The notes below the pieces were generated by a model. It did no database searches, was not told the DNA's origin, and saw only the letters and a list, made by a program, of their open reading frames with translations. A DNA stretch of 64,000 bases, taken from contig CAIZHQ010000013.1 of NCBI GenBank assembly GCA_903932865.1, positions 62,001 to 126,000 on the forward strand, given 5' to 3'. Positions within the stretch are counted from its first letter, which is position 1; every line of letters begins with the position of its first letter. A program made the translations under genes and the position numbers. Positions 7,998-15,595 of the stretch are shown here, in pieces. This DNA is from an uncultured Burkholderiales bacterium. GTDB taxonomy: Bacteria > Pseudomonadota > Gammaproteobacteria > Burkholderiales > Burkholderiaceae_C.

Positions 7998-8576
7998 GTG
8001 ATATTCAAGATGTCCGAGAAATCGCTGTTTGCGGTGCTGTTGCGTTCGCCGTGGTGGATCAGTTTTGTGTTGGTGGCTGTTGTTGCCCTGGCGGCCGGGG
8101 CCTTGTTGCCCGAGAAGTACGCAGGCGTGGGCATGTTGGGGGGCTTCCCGTTTTTTGTCATCGGTTGCATGGCCTTTTGGCGACAGCGCAACCTGCCCAG
8201 TCCAGCACTGGTCGAAAAAGGTTTGCAAAGCCTCGCCGGCATGAGCTGGCGAGATTTCTCGGTGGTGCTGGACACGGCCTTCACCCGTCAGGGCTACACC
8301 GTCACGCCACTGGCAGGTGCGGCCGACATGCTGCTCGAAAAAAAGGGCGTGCGCACCGTGGTCAGTGCCAAACGCTGGAAAGCGGCCGCTATGGGCTTGG
8401 AGCCGCTGCGCGAACTGGTGGCCCACCGCGATGCGCTTGAGGCCAGCAACAGTGTTTGCATCAGTTTGGGGCAAGTCAGCACGAAAGCCGAGGATTACGC
8501 TGCAGAGCACCGCATCACCTTGATCACCGGCGCAGATCTGGTGATCTTGGTGGACAAAGAGGTCAAGGCCTTGTGA
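7998..8576 (+). CDS. Membrane-anchored Mrr-like restriction-endonuclease-fold protein
   Basis: This 192-residue protein has two N-terminal membrane segments (about residues 15-36 and 45-61). A cytoplasmic Mrr-type nuclease-fold domain follows: LAGMSWRDFSVVLD, then GYTVTPLAGAADMLLEKKG, then VVSAKRWKAAAMG. The GTG at 7998 sits five bases after GGGAG, which is why it is preferred to ATG 8010. The usual Q/E-x-K catalytic triad position reads S-A-K, so nuclease activity is doubtful. No methyltransferase is nearby, so this is not a classical restriction system. Confidence 0.75.
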   Translation: MIFKMSEKSLFAVLLRSPWWISFVLVAVVALAAGALLPEKYAGVGMLGGFPFFVIGCMAFWRQRNLPSPALVEKGLQSLAGMSWRDFSVVLDTAFTRQGYTVTPLAGAADMLLEKKGVRTVVSAKRWKAAAMGLEPLRELVAHRDALEASNSVCISLGQVSTKAEDYAAEHRITLITGADLVILVDKEVKAL

Positions 8577-8757
8577 GCGTCGCCCAATCGGATTGGTCTT
8601 TGTGGCCGGTGTCGTTGCTTTGAGCCACAAAATGGCTACTGGTATACAAAATTCGAATTTTTGCTTAATTTTTAAGCTGAATCAAGGTTATTAAGAGTTT
8701 TCTGTATACATTGAGTGGCTTTAGGATGGTTTAATCTGGTTTTCGCCAAACCGACTT
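8577..8757 (+). promoter_or_regulatory. Control region upstream of GntR regulator with two GTATAC sites
   Basis: GTATAC palindromes occur at 8642-8647 (in CTGGTATACAAA) and 8704-8709 (in TCTGTATACATT), 62 bases apart, about six helical turns. FCD-type GntR proteins commonly bind TnGTnnACnA palindromes, so these look like autoregulatory operators. Between them lies a 15-base palindrome, GCTTAA-TTT-TTAAGC (8663-8677). A hairpin TTTGTGGC/GCCACAAA at 8599-8631 could end the upstream transcript, although it has no T-run. Confidence 0.5.
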
Positions 8758-9534
8758 ATGACCATTAACCCTTTACGCGCCTCTTGCGCCGACATCACTG
8801 AAGCTGAACACGAAGGCAGCTCGCAAGCAGTGAAGGCCCAGCAACGTTTGCGCGAGCTGATCTTAGCGGGACAGCTGCCGGGGGGCACCCGCATTGCCGA
8901 GCTGGCGCTGGTGGATCGCCTGGGCATGTCACGCACCCCCATTCGCGCCGCCCTGATGCGTCTTGGAGAAGAGGGCCTGTTGCAAACGCTGCCCAGTGGC
9001 GGTTATGCGGTGCGGACTTTTTCCGAGCGCGAAGTGGCCGACGCCATTGAACTGCGTGGCACCTTGGAGGGCCTGGCTGCGCGCCTGGCTGCCGAACGCG
9101 GCGTCAATCAGACCCTGATGCAAGATGCCAGTGCCTGTCTGGATCAGATCGATGCTTTGCTGCAGCCTGGCATCTTGGACGACGATCATTTTTCCGGCTA
9201 CGTGCGACTTAACGCCCGTTTTCACCGGCTGCTGGCCGAAATGGCAGACAGCGCTTTACTGACCCGCGAGATCGAACGTGCATCGGGCTTGCCATTCGCC
9301 TCGCCCTCGGGTTTTGTCGGTGTGCAAGCGCATACCTCTGGCGCCCGCGACACGCTGGTCGTGGCCCAGTACCAGCATCGCCAAGTGCTTCAGGCCATCG
9401 CCCAGCGTGAAGCGGGCCGCGCCGAAGGCCTGATGCGGGAGCACTCGCGCATTGCACGTCATCACCTGGGCCTTGCGCTGCAAAATCCGCAGATCTCGGT
9501 CACGCCCGGTGTGCAATTGATCCGACCATCCTGA
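8758..9534 (+). CDS. GntR-family (FCD) transcriptional regulator
   Basis: This 258-residue protein has an N-terminal winged helix-turn-helix (LRELILAGQLPGGTRIAE, then SRTPIRAALMRLGEEGLL). An all-helical FCD ligand domain with metal-binding His residues follows (RFHRLLAEM, then HRQVLQAIAQREAGRA). This architecture is used by VanR and other aromatic or organic-acid repressors. It begins the operon that carries the importer and VanA-like oxygenase, 30 bases before the binding-protein gene. It probably represses the operon until the imported aromatic acid or its product binds. Confidence 0.9.
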   Translation: MTINPLRASCADITEAEHEGSSQAVKAQQRLRELILAGQLPGGTRIAELALVDRLGMSRTPIRAALMRLGEEGLLQTLPSGGYAVRTFSEREVADAIELRGTLEGLAARLAAERGVNQTLMQDASACLDQIDALLQPGILDDDHFSGYVRLNARFHRLLAEMADSALLTREIERASGLPFASPSGFVGVQAHTSGARDTLVVAQYQHRQVLQAIAQREAGRAEGLMREHSRIARHHLGLALQNPQISVTPGVQLIRPS

Positions 9535-9564
9535 ACACTGATTTTTTTAACGAGGAGACAGAGC

Positions 9565-10731
9565 ATGCACAAACGTCAATTTTTTAGCGCCATCGCTTGC
9601 GCGACCCTGGCCATGACCGCCTCTGCGGCCATGGCGCAAGACAAATTCAAGATCGGCCTGATCTTGCCCATGACTGGCCCGTTTGCCTCTACCGGCAAAC
9701 AGATTGAAGCGGCTGCGCGCCTCTACATCGCACAAAACGGCGACATGGTCGCAGGCAAAAAAGTCGAGCTGATTGTGAAAGACGACACCAGCGCCGCCGA
9801 CGTGACCAAACGTTTGGCACAGGAGATGGTGATCAATGAAAAAGTCAGCGTGCTGGCGGGCTTTGGTTTGACACCATTGGCCTTTGCCACCGCCCCGATT
9901 GCCACGCAGTCCAAAACCCCCATGGTGGTGATGGCCGCGGCCACTTCCAGCATCACGCAAGCCTCGCCCTTCATCGTGCGCACCAGCTTCACGCTGCCGC
10001 AAGCGGCAGTGGCCATTGCTGACTGGGCGCCCAACAACGGCATCAAGAAAGTGGTGACTTTGGTGTCCGACTACGGCCCCGGCATAGATGCCGAGAAGTT
10101 CTTCAAAGACCGTTTGTTGTTCAATGGTGGCCAGGTGCTCGACAGCCTGCGTGTGCCCATGCGAAACCCCGACTTCGCGCCTTTCTTGCAGAAAGTGCGT
10201 GACCTCAAACCCGACGCGGTCTATGTGTTTGTGCCTTCGGGCGCAGGTGCTGCGCTGATGAAGCAGTTTGCCGAGCGCGGCATGGACAAGGCCGGCATCA
10301 AGCTGATTGGCACGGGTGACATCACCGACGACGACATCTTGAACAGTATGGGCGACGTAGCCAATGGCGTGGTGACCTCGCACCACTATTCGGCATCGCA
10401 CAACTCGCCCGTGAACAAGAAGTTTGTCGCCGCGTTTGAAAAAGCCAACAACGGCCTGCGCCCCAATTTCATGGCCGTGGGCGGTTATGACGGCATGCGC
10501 GTGATCTACGAAGCGGCCAAAGCCAGCAAAGGCGCAGGCGGCGAGGCTTTGCTCGACGCGATGAAGGGCCAAGTGTTTGAGAGCCCCCGTGGCCCCATGT
10601 TCATCGACGCGCAAACCCGCGACGTGGTGCACAACATCTACATCCGCAAGGTGGAGAAGGTGAACGGTCAGCTCTACAACCAGGAGTTCGCGACCCTCAA
10701 GGACGTGAAAGACCCGGGTAAGGCCCGATAA
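9565..10731 (+). CDS. Branched-chain amino-acid-type ABC transporter substrate-binding protein
   Basis: This 388-residue periplasmic protein has a signal peptide ending in SAAMAQ. It then follows the type I fold of LivJ-like receptors: FKIGLILPMTGPFASTGKQ, and later KKVVTLVSDYGPGID. An AGGAG-like site (GAGGAGA) precedes the ATG. In Burkholderiales many such receptors bind aromatic acids instead of leucine. The downstream VanA-like demethylase supports an aromatic ligand such as vanillate or another methoxybenzoate, though this is inference from context. Confidence 0.92.
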   Translation: MHKRQFFSAIACATLAMTASAAMAQDKFKIGLILPMTGPFASTGKQIEAAARLYIAQNGDMVAGKKVELIVKDDTSAADVTKRLAQEMVINEKVSVLAGFGLTPLAFATAPIATQSKTPMVVMAAATSSITQASPFIVRTSFTLPQAAVAIADWAPNNGIKKVVTLVSDYGPGIDAEKFFKDRLLFNGGQVLDSLRVPMRNPDFAPFLQKVRDLKPDAVYVFVPSGAGAALMKQFAERGMDKAGIKLIGTGDITDDDILNSMGDVANGVVTSHHYSASHNSPVNKKFVAAFEKANNGLRPNFMAVGGYDGMRVIYEAAKASKGAGGEALLDAMKGQVFESPRGPMFIDAQTRDVVHNIYIRKVEKVNGQLYNQEFATLKDVKDPGKAR

Positions 10732-10751
10732 GCCCACTTGGCTTTTGAAAC

Positions 10752-10837
10752 GTGGGAGCCTCACCCTGTGCGCGATGCGCGTTGTATGACCATCATCTTT
10801 GGTTACGCCTTCGTCGCGCAAGGGGTGCAGCTCCCAC
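10752..10837. repeat. Long imperfect inverted repeat (REP/BIME-like) between binding protein and permease genes
   Basis: GTGGGAGC (10752-10759) pairs with GCTCCCAC (10830-10837). An inner CACCCTGTGCGCGA pairs with TCGCGCAAGGGGTG with small bulges, giving a stem of about 22 base pairs around a 30-base centre. The GTGGGAGC head resembles repetitive extragenic palindromes of proteobacteria. In the mRNA the structure would protect the receptor transcript from 3' decay and reduce expression of the permease genes relative to the receptor. Confidence 0.7.
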
Positions 10838-10862
10838 ATGACGCGCCACTCACGCAAATGAC

Positions 10863-11729
10863 ATGTTGACTATACTTTTCGACGGCGTTGCCTACGGCAT
10901 GCTGCTTTTCATCTTGGCCGTGGGCCTGTCCGTGACCATGGGCTTGATGAACTTCATCAACCTAGCGCATGGCGCTTTTGCCATGGCGGGCGGTTACCTC
11001 ACGGTGGTGCTGATGCAGCGCTTTGAGGTGCCGTTCTTGGCATGCCTGCCTTTGGCGTTTGTGGTCACAGCCTTGTTGGGCGCGGTGCTCGAACGCACGC
11101 TGTACCGCCATATGTACAAGAAGCCTCACCTCGATCAGGTCTTGTTCTCAATCGGTCTGGCCTTCATGTCGGTGGCCAGTATGGACTACCTAATGGGCTC
11201 GCAACAGCAGATCATGCAGCTGCCCGATTGGCTGCGGGGCCGCACCGAGTTATGGGACGGAGCGCTCGGTATGGGCCACTACCGCCTGTTCATCATCGCG
11301 GTGTGTGCGGCACTTACTGTGGGCTTGCAATACATGCTGGCCAAAACCCGCTTTGGCAGCCGCTTGCGCGCCAGCGTGGACGATGCGCGTGTGGCAGCGG
11401 GTTTGGGCATCCGCGTGAACCTGATCTTTGCCGCCACCTTTGCCGTGGGTTCGGGACTGGCCGGATTGGGCGGGGCCTTGGGTGCCGAGGTGCTGGGGCT
11501 GGATCCGACCTTTCCGCTCAAATTCATGGTGTACTTTTTGATCGTGGTGGCTGTGGGCGGTACCTCGTCCATCACCGGACCGCTGTGGGCGGCGTTGCTT
11601 TTGGGCATTGCCGATGTGGCGGGCAAATACTACATGCCCAAGCTAGGTTCTTTCATTGTGTATTCGCTGATGATCGCAATTTTGATTTGGCGTCCACAAG
11701 GCCTGTTTGTACGCAAGGGAGGCCGCTGA
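10863..11729 (+). CDS. Branched-chain-type ABC transporter permease (LivH-like)
   Basis: This 288-residue integral membrane protein has the LivH-type signatures LFILAVGLSVTMGLMNFINL near the N-terminus and a hydrophobic C-terminal half with GGTSSITGPLWAALLLG. It forms half of the inner-membrane channel with the LivM-like protein. It follows the inverted repeat and is coupled to the next gene across one base. Confidence 0.92.
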   Translation: MLTILFDGVAYGMLLFILAVGLSVTMGLMNFINLAHGAFAMAGGYLTVVLMQRFEVPFLACLPLAFVVTALLGAVLERTLYRHMYKKPHLDQVLFSIGLAFMSVASMDYLMGSQQQIMQLPDWLRGRTELWDGALGMGHYRLFIIAVCAALTVGLQYMLAKTRFGSRLRASVDDARVAAGLGIRVNLIFAATFAVGSGLAGLGGALGAEVLGLDPTFPLKFMVYFLIVVAVGGTSSITGPLWAALLLGIADVAGKYYMPKLGSFIVYSLMIAILIWRPQGLFVRKGGR

Positions 11730-11730
11730 C

Positions 11731-12723
11731 ATGAAGACGCTTTTGAACCCCCAACAACAACTGCTGTCCACCGCCCGCATGCGCGGCTGGGAGCCCATGG
11801 TTTGGCTGGTGGCGTTTGCCTTGCCCTTGCTGGTGCCTGGCCATGCGCTGATCGTCAACGAGGTGGCCATCGTCGCCTTGTTTGCGGTGTCGCTGGACCT
11901 GGTGCTGGGCTACACCGGCATTGTGTCACTGGGCCATGCGGCGTTTCTGGGCTTGGGTGCCTACGCCTCGGCCTTGTTTGCCAAACATGTGATGCCCGAC
12001 CCCGTGGTCGGCCTCCTGTTTGGCACCTTTTGCGCCACGCTGCTCGGTGCAGCGTGCTCGCTCACCATCTTGCGCGGCACCGACCTGACGCGCCTCATGG
12101 TCACCCTGGGCATGGCGTTGATTTTGATGGAGCTGGCCAACAAGCTCGACTGGCTCACAGGGGGCTCTGACGGCCTGCAGGGTGTGATGATGGGCCCGGT
12201 GCTGGGCCGTTTTGAATTTGATTTGTATGGCCAGACTGCGGCCTGGTATTCGCTGACGGTGCTGCTGATTTTGTTTGTGCTGGCGCGGCGCTGGGTGCAT
12301 TCGCCCTGGGGCGCCACGCTCATGGCGGTGCGCGACAATCCTCTGCGCGCCATGGCCATTGGCATTCCGGTGCACAACCGGTTGGCCGTGGTCTACACCG
12401 TGGCGGCAGCTTTGGCCGGGGCGGCTGGGGCCTTGATGGCGCAGACCACAGGCTTCGCGTCGCTCGATGTCTTCGCTTTGGAACGCTCGGCCGATGTGAT
12501 GCTAATGCTGGTCATCGGCGGTGTCGGTTGGCTGTATGGCGGTGTGCTCGGCGCGGTGGTGTTCAAACTCATGCACGATGTGATCGCGGGCATCACGCCG
12601 CAGTACTGGACTTTTTGGATTGGACTGTTCTTGGTGGTCTTGGTCATGGTGGGGCGCGAGCGCTTGATTCGACCCTGGCTATGGTTTGGTCGTTCGGCGG
12701 ACCCCAAAGGCGGTGTGCAATGA
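11731..12723 (+). CDS. Branched-chain-type ABC transporter permease (LivM-like)
   Basis: This 330-residue multispanning protein has the LivM hallmarks GYTGIVSLGHAAFLGLGAYA, then AVRDNPLRAMAIGIPV (the coupling loop that contacts the ATPases). ATG 11731 follows a GGGAGG ribosome site and lies one base after the LivH stop; an upstream in-frame start would overlap LivH needlessly. The stop overlaps the next ATG (ATGA at 12720). Confidence 0.92.
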   Translation: MKTLLNPQQQLLSTARMRGWEPMVWLVAFALPLLVPGHALIVNEVAIVALFAVSLDLVLGYTGIVSLGHAAFLGLGAYASALFAKHVMPDPVVGLLFGTFCATLLGAACSLTILRGTDLTRLMVTLGMALILMELANKLDWLTGGSDGLQGVMMGPVLGRFEFDLYGQTAAWYSLTVLLILFVLARRWVHSPWGATLMAVRDNPLRAMAIGIPVHNRLAVVYTVAAALAGAAGALMAQTTGFASLDVFALERSADVMLMLVIGGVGWLYGGVLGAVVFKLMHDVIAGITPQYWTFWIGLFLVVLVMVGRERLIRPWLWFGRSADPKGGVQ

Positions 12724-13502
12724 ATCCCGCTGCCATGAACGCCCCTGTCGTGTTAAAGGCCCAAGGGCTGGTCAAACAATTCGGTGGCATCACCGCCACC
12801 GACAACGTCAACCTTGAATTGCGCTTAGGCGCACGCCACGCCCTGATCGGCCCCAACGGAGCGGGCAAGACCACGCTGATCAATCTCTTCACCGGCGTCT
12901 TGCCACCCACCTCGGGCCGTATTGAATTGCTGTGCCAAGACATCAGCCAACTAGCGCCACACCTGCGTGTACGCCGTGGCTTGGTGCGCACGTTTCAGAT
13001 CAACCAGCTTTTTGCCTGCATGACACCTTTGCAAACCCTGGCCATGGTGGTTTCGCAGCAGCGTGGCCTGGGTGGGCGCTGGTGGTCGGTTTTGGGACAG
13101 GACAAGTCTGTGGTCGAGCGCTGCGAAGCTTTGCTCGAACTGTTTCGCCTGACCGAAGTCATGCACCAGCGTACCGAGCACCTGGCCTATGGCAAGCGCC
13201 GTTTGCTGGAGATGGCGATTGCGCTGGCCTGTGAACCCAAGGTGCTGCTGCTCGACGAGCCGGTGGCCGGTGTCCCCGCGGGCGAGCGCGAAGAGTTGCT
13301 GTTAACCGTGGCGGCCTTGCCAGCCGAAGTGTCGGTTTTGCTGATCGAGCACGACATGGATTTGGTTTTTGAATTTGCCGACCGCATCACGGTGCTGGTC
13401 AATGGCGCGGTGCTGACCGAAGGCACACCTGAAGCGATTGCGGCCGATCCGCAGGTCAAAGCGGTGTACCTGGGGCATGGCGAGGAGGTGTCCTATGGCT
13501 GA
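12720..13502 (+). CDS. ABC transporter ATP-binding protein (LivG-like)
   Basis: This 260-residue ATPase has Walker A GPNGAGKTT, a signature loop read as LAYGKRRLLEMA (LivG-type, in place of LSGGQ), and Walker B VLLLDEPVAG. It begins inside the LivM stop codon. It energises import together with the LivF-like ATPase. ATG 12735 is a possible alternative start. Confidence 0.92.
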   Translation: MNPAAMNAPVVLKAQGLVKQFGGITATDNVNLELRLGARHALIGPNGAGKTTLINLFTGVLPPTSGRIELLCQDISQLAPHLRVRRGLVRTFQINQLFACMTPLQTLAMVVSQQRGLGGRWWSVLGQDKSVVERCEALLELFRLTEVMHQRTEHLAYGKRRLLEMAIALACEPKVLLLDEPVAGVPAGEREELLLTVAALPAEVSVLLIEHDMDLVFEFADRITVLVNGAVLTEGTPEAIAADPQVKAVYLGHGEEVSYG

Positions 13503-14217
13503 GTTGTTGAAGGTCCAAAACCTCTGCGCCGGATATGGCGAAGCCGTGGTGCTGAATGAGATCGGATTCTCACTGGGAGAGGGTGAAAACTTGGCGCTGT
13601 TGGGCCGCAACGGTACGGGCAAAACCACACTCATCAACACACTGGTCGGTGCCACACAGCAGCACGCTGGGCAGATATTTTTGGGCGGACAGCCCTTGCA
13701 CACCTTACCCTCGCACGAGCGTGCTGCGATCGGCATTGGCTGGGTGCCGCAAGAGCGCAACATTTTCAAATCGCTCACGGTGCATGAAAACCTGACGGCG
13801 GTGGAGCGGCCTGGAAGGCAAAGCCGCGCCTGGACGCCCGAGCGCGTGTACGAGCTGTTCCCGCGGCTGGCCGAGCGCAAAACCAACTTGGGCACACAGC
13901 TGTCGGGTGGCGAGCAGCAAATGCTGGCCGTGGGCCGTGCGCTGGTACTTAACCCGCGTTTGCTTTTGCTCGATGAGCCAATGGAGGGCTTGGCCCCCAT
14001 CATTGTGGAAGAGTTGTTGCGCGCCATTGCACGCATCACCCGGGAAGAAGGCCTGTCAGCCATCATTGTTGAGCAGCACCCGCAAGCGATTTTGAAGATC
14101 AGCCACCGCGCTGTGGTGCTGGACCACGGCATCGTGGTGCACGCCAGCGATGCCGAAACGCTGCGCGACAACCCCGAACTGCTGGACAGCCTGCTGGGCG
14201 TGGCCCGCAAGCTTTGA
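13495..14217 (+). CDS. ABC transporter ATP-binding protein (LivF-like)
   Basis: This 240-residue ATPase has Walker A GRNGTGKTT, signature LSGGEQQMLAVGRAL and Walker B LLLLDEPMEGLAP, a LivF-type combination. ATG 13495 follows a strong GAGGAGG site and overlaps the LivG-like gene by eight bases. It completes a five-component importer (receptor, two permeases, two ATPases). Confidence 0.92.
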   Translation: MAELLKVQNLCAGYGEAVVLNEIGFSLGEGENLALLGRNGTGKTTLINTLVGATQQHAGQIFLGGQPLHTLPSHERAAIGIGWVPQERNIFKSLTVHENLTAVERPGRQSRAWTPERVYELFPRLAERKTNLGTQLSGGEQQMLAVGRALVLNPRLLLLDEPMEGLAPIIVEELLRAIARITREEGLSAIIVEQHPQAILKISHRAVVLDHGIVVHASDAETLRDNPELLDSLLGVARKL

Positions 14218-14237
14218 TTTGGAAAAGCGAGGACAAC

Positions 14238-15290
14238 ATGTTCATCAAAAACACCTGGTACGTGGCCTGCTCCCTGGCCGATCTGAATGCGCTGGGCGAC
14301 AAGCCGCTGGGCCGCACCATTTGCAACGAGCAAATGGCATTCTTCAAAGGTCCTGAGGGCCAAGTGGCGGCGGTGGAAGACTTTTGCCCGCACAGGGGCG
14401 CGCCCTTGTCGCTGGGCAAGGTCTGTAACGGCAATCTGGTGTGCGGCTACCACGGCCTAGAGATGGGCTGCGAGGGCAAAACCGTGCACATGCCTGGTCA
14501 GCGCGTGAGGGGCTTTCCGGCCATCAAGAGTTATGCGGTGGTAGAGCGTTATGGTTTTGTCTGGGTCTGGCCCGGCGACCAGTCCAAGGTGGATGCATCT
14601 CAGGTTCCAGTGTTTGAGTTCTTTGAGAACCCTGCCTGGGCCTATGGCGGCGGGCTATACCACGTCAAAGCCGATTACCGCCTGATGATCGACAACTTGA
14701 TGGACCTGACGCACGAGACCTATGTGCATGCCAACAGCATCGGTCAGCCCGAGATTGACGAGACGCCTTGCACCACTACGGTGGAGGGTGATCGGGTCAT
14801 TTTGCAGCGCCACATGCAAGGCATTCAAGCCCCACCGTTTTGGCAAATGGCCATGACCGCGAACGGCCTTGACCCTCAGGCCAAGGTGGACCGTTGGCAA
14901 ATTTGCCGCTTCACGCCGCCCAGCCACATCATGATCGACGTGGGCGTGTCCCTGACCGGCCATGGCGGCTTTCATGCACCGCCTGAAGTCAAAGCCTATG
15001 GCGTGGTGGTGGATTTCATCACGCCCGAAACCGAAACTTCACACTGGTACCACTGGGGCATGGCGCGTCAATTCAAACCCGAAGATCCGGCGCTCACAGA
15101 CAAGATCCGTGCGGGTCAAGGCGGCATCTTCAACGAAGACATGGAGATGCTGCAATTACAGCAAGCCAACATCAGCCAATGGCCCGAGCGCAAGCTCTTG
15201 ATGCTCAACATCGATTCCGGTGGTGTGCAGTCGCGACGTATCATCGACCGTCTTCTGGCCCAGGAAAATTCCTCCGAGATCACCCCATGA
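14238..15290 (+). CDS. vanA: Vanillate O-demethylase oxygenase subunit-like Rieske monooxygenase
   Basis: This 350-residue protein has the Rieske [2Fe-2S] ligands CPHRG and CGYHG (about residues 47-74). The mononuclear iron motif NLMDLTHETYVH follows, as in VanA-type aromatic O-demethylases. Such enzymes hydroxylate a methoxy group, releasing formaldehyde and a phenol, with electrons from a VanB reductase. Whether the substrate is vanillate or another methoxyaromatic is not shown. ATG 14238 is preceded by GCGAGGA. The stop overlaps the ferredoxin gene by four bases. Confidence 0.85.
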   Translation: MFIKNTWYVACSLADLNALGDKPLGRTICNEQMAFFKGPEGQVAAVEDFCPHRGAPLSLGKVCNGNLVCGYHGLEMGCEGKTVHMPGQRVRGFPAIKSYAVVERYGFVWVWPGDQSKVDASQVPVFEFFENPAWAYGGGLYHVKADYRLMIDNLMDLTHETYVHANSIGQPEIDETPCTTTVEGDRVILQRHMQGIQAPPFWQMAMTANGLDPQAKVDRWQICRFTPPSHIMIDVGVSLTGHGGFHAPPEVKAYGVVVDFITPETETSHWYHWGMARQFKPEDPALTDKIRAGQGGIFNEDMEMLQLQQANISQWPERKLLMLNIDSGGVQSRRIIDRLLAQENSSEITP

Positions 15291-15595
15291 GCAACACAGA
15301 CCTGACCCAGACCCCCATCGATGCCGATGGCGGCTTTGAAATTCACTTGCAAAAAAGTGGCCAGACCATCAAGGTGGACAAAGCGCAAAGCATCCTGAAC
15401 GCGCTGCAGGATGCGGGCCACGAGGTGCCCTTTTCCTGCTCACAAGGCGTGTGCGGCACCTGCCTGACCCAGGTGGTTGCCGGCACGCCCGACCACTGGG
15501 ACATGTTCCTCACCCCCGAGGAGCAAGCGACCAACACGCAGATGCTGATTTGTTGCTCGCGCAGTCAAACGGCGCGTTTGGTGCTGGACCTGTGA
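15287..15595 (+). CDS. Stand-alone plant-type 2Fe-2S ferredoxin replacing VanB
   Basis: This 102-residue protein carries the cysteine pattern CSQGVCGTC followed by ICCS, and matches only the C-terminal ferredoxin domain of VanB-type reductases. The N-terminal FMN and NAD(P)H domains (about 210 residues) are missing, and nothing upstream encodes them. It is translationally coupled to the VanA-like gene by ATGA, so it is probably the direct electron donor to the oxygenase and needs a reductase encoded elsewhere. It ends directly against the convergent argA. Confidence 0.85.
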   Translation: MSNTDLTQTPIDADGGFEIHLQKSGQTIKVDKAQSILNALQDAGHEVPFSCSQGVCGTCLTQVVAGTPDHWDMFLTPEEQATNTQMLICCSRSQTARLVLDL

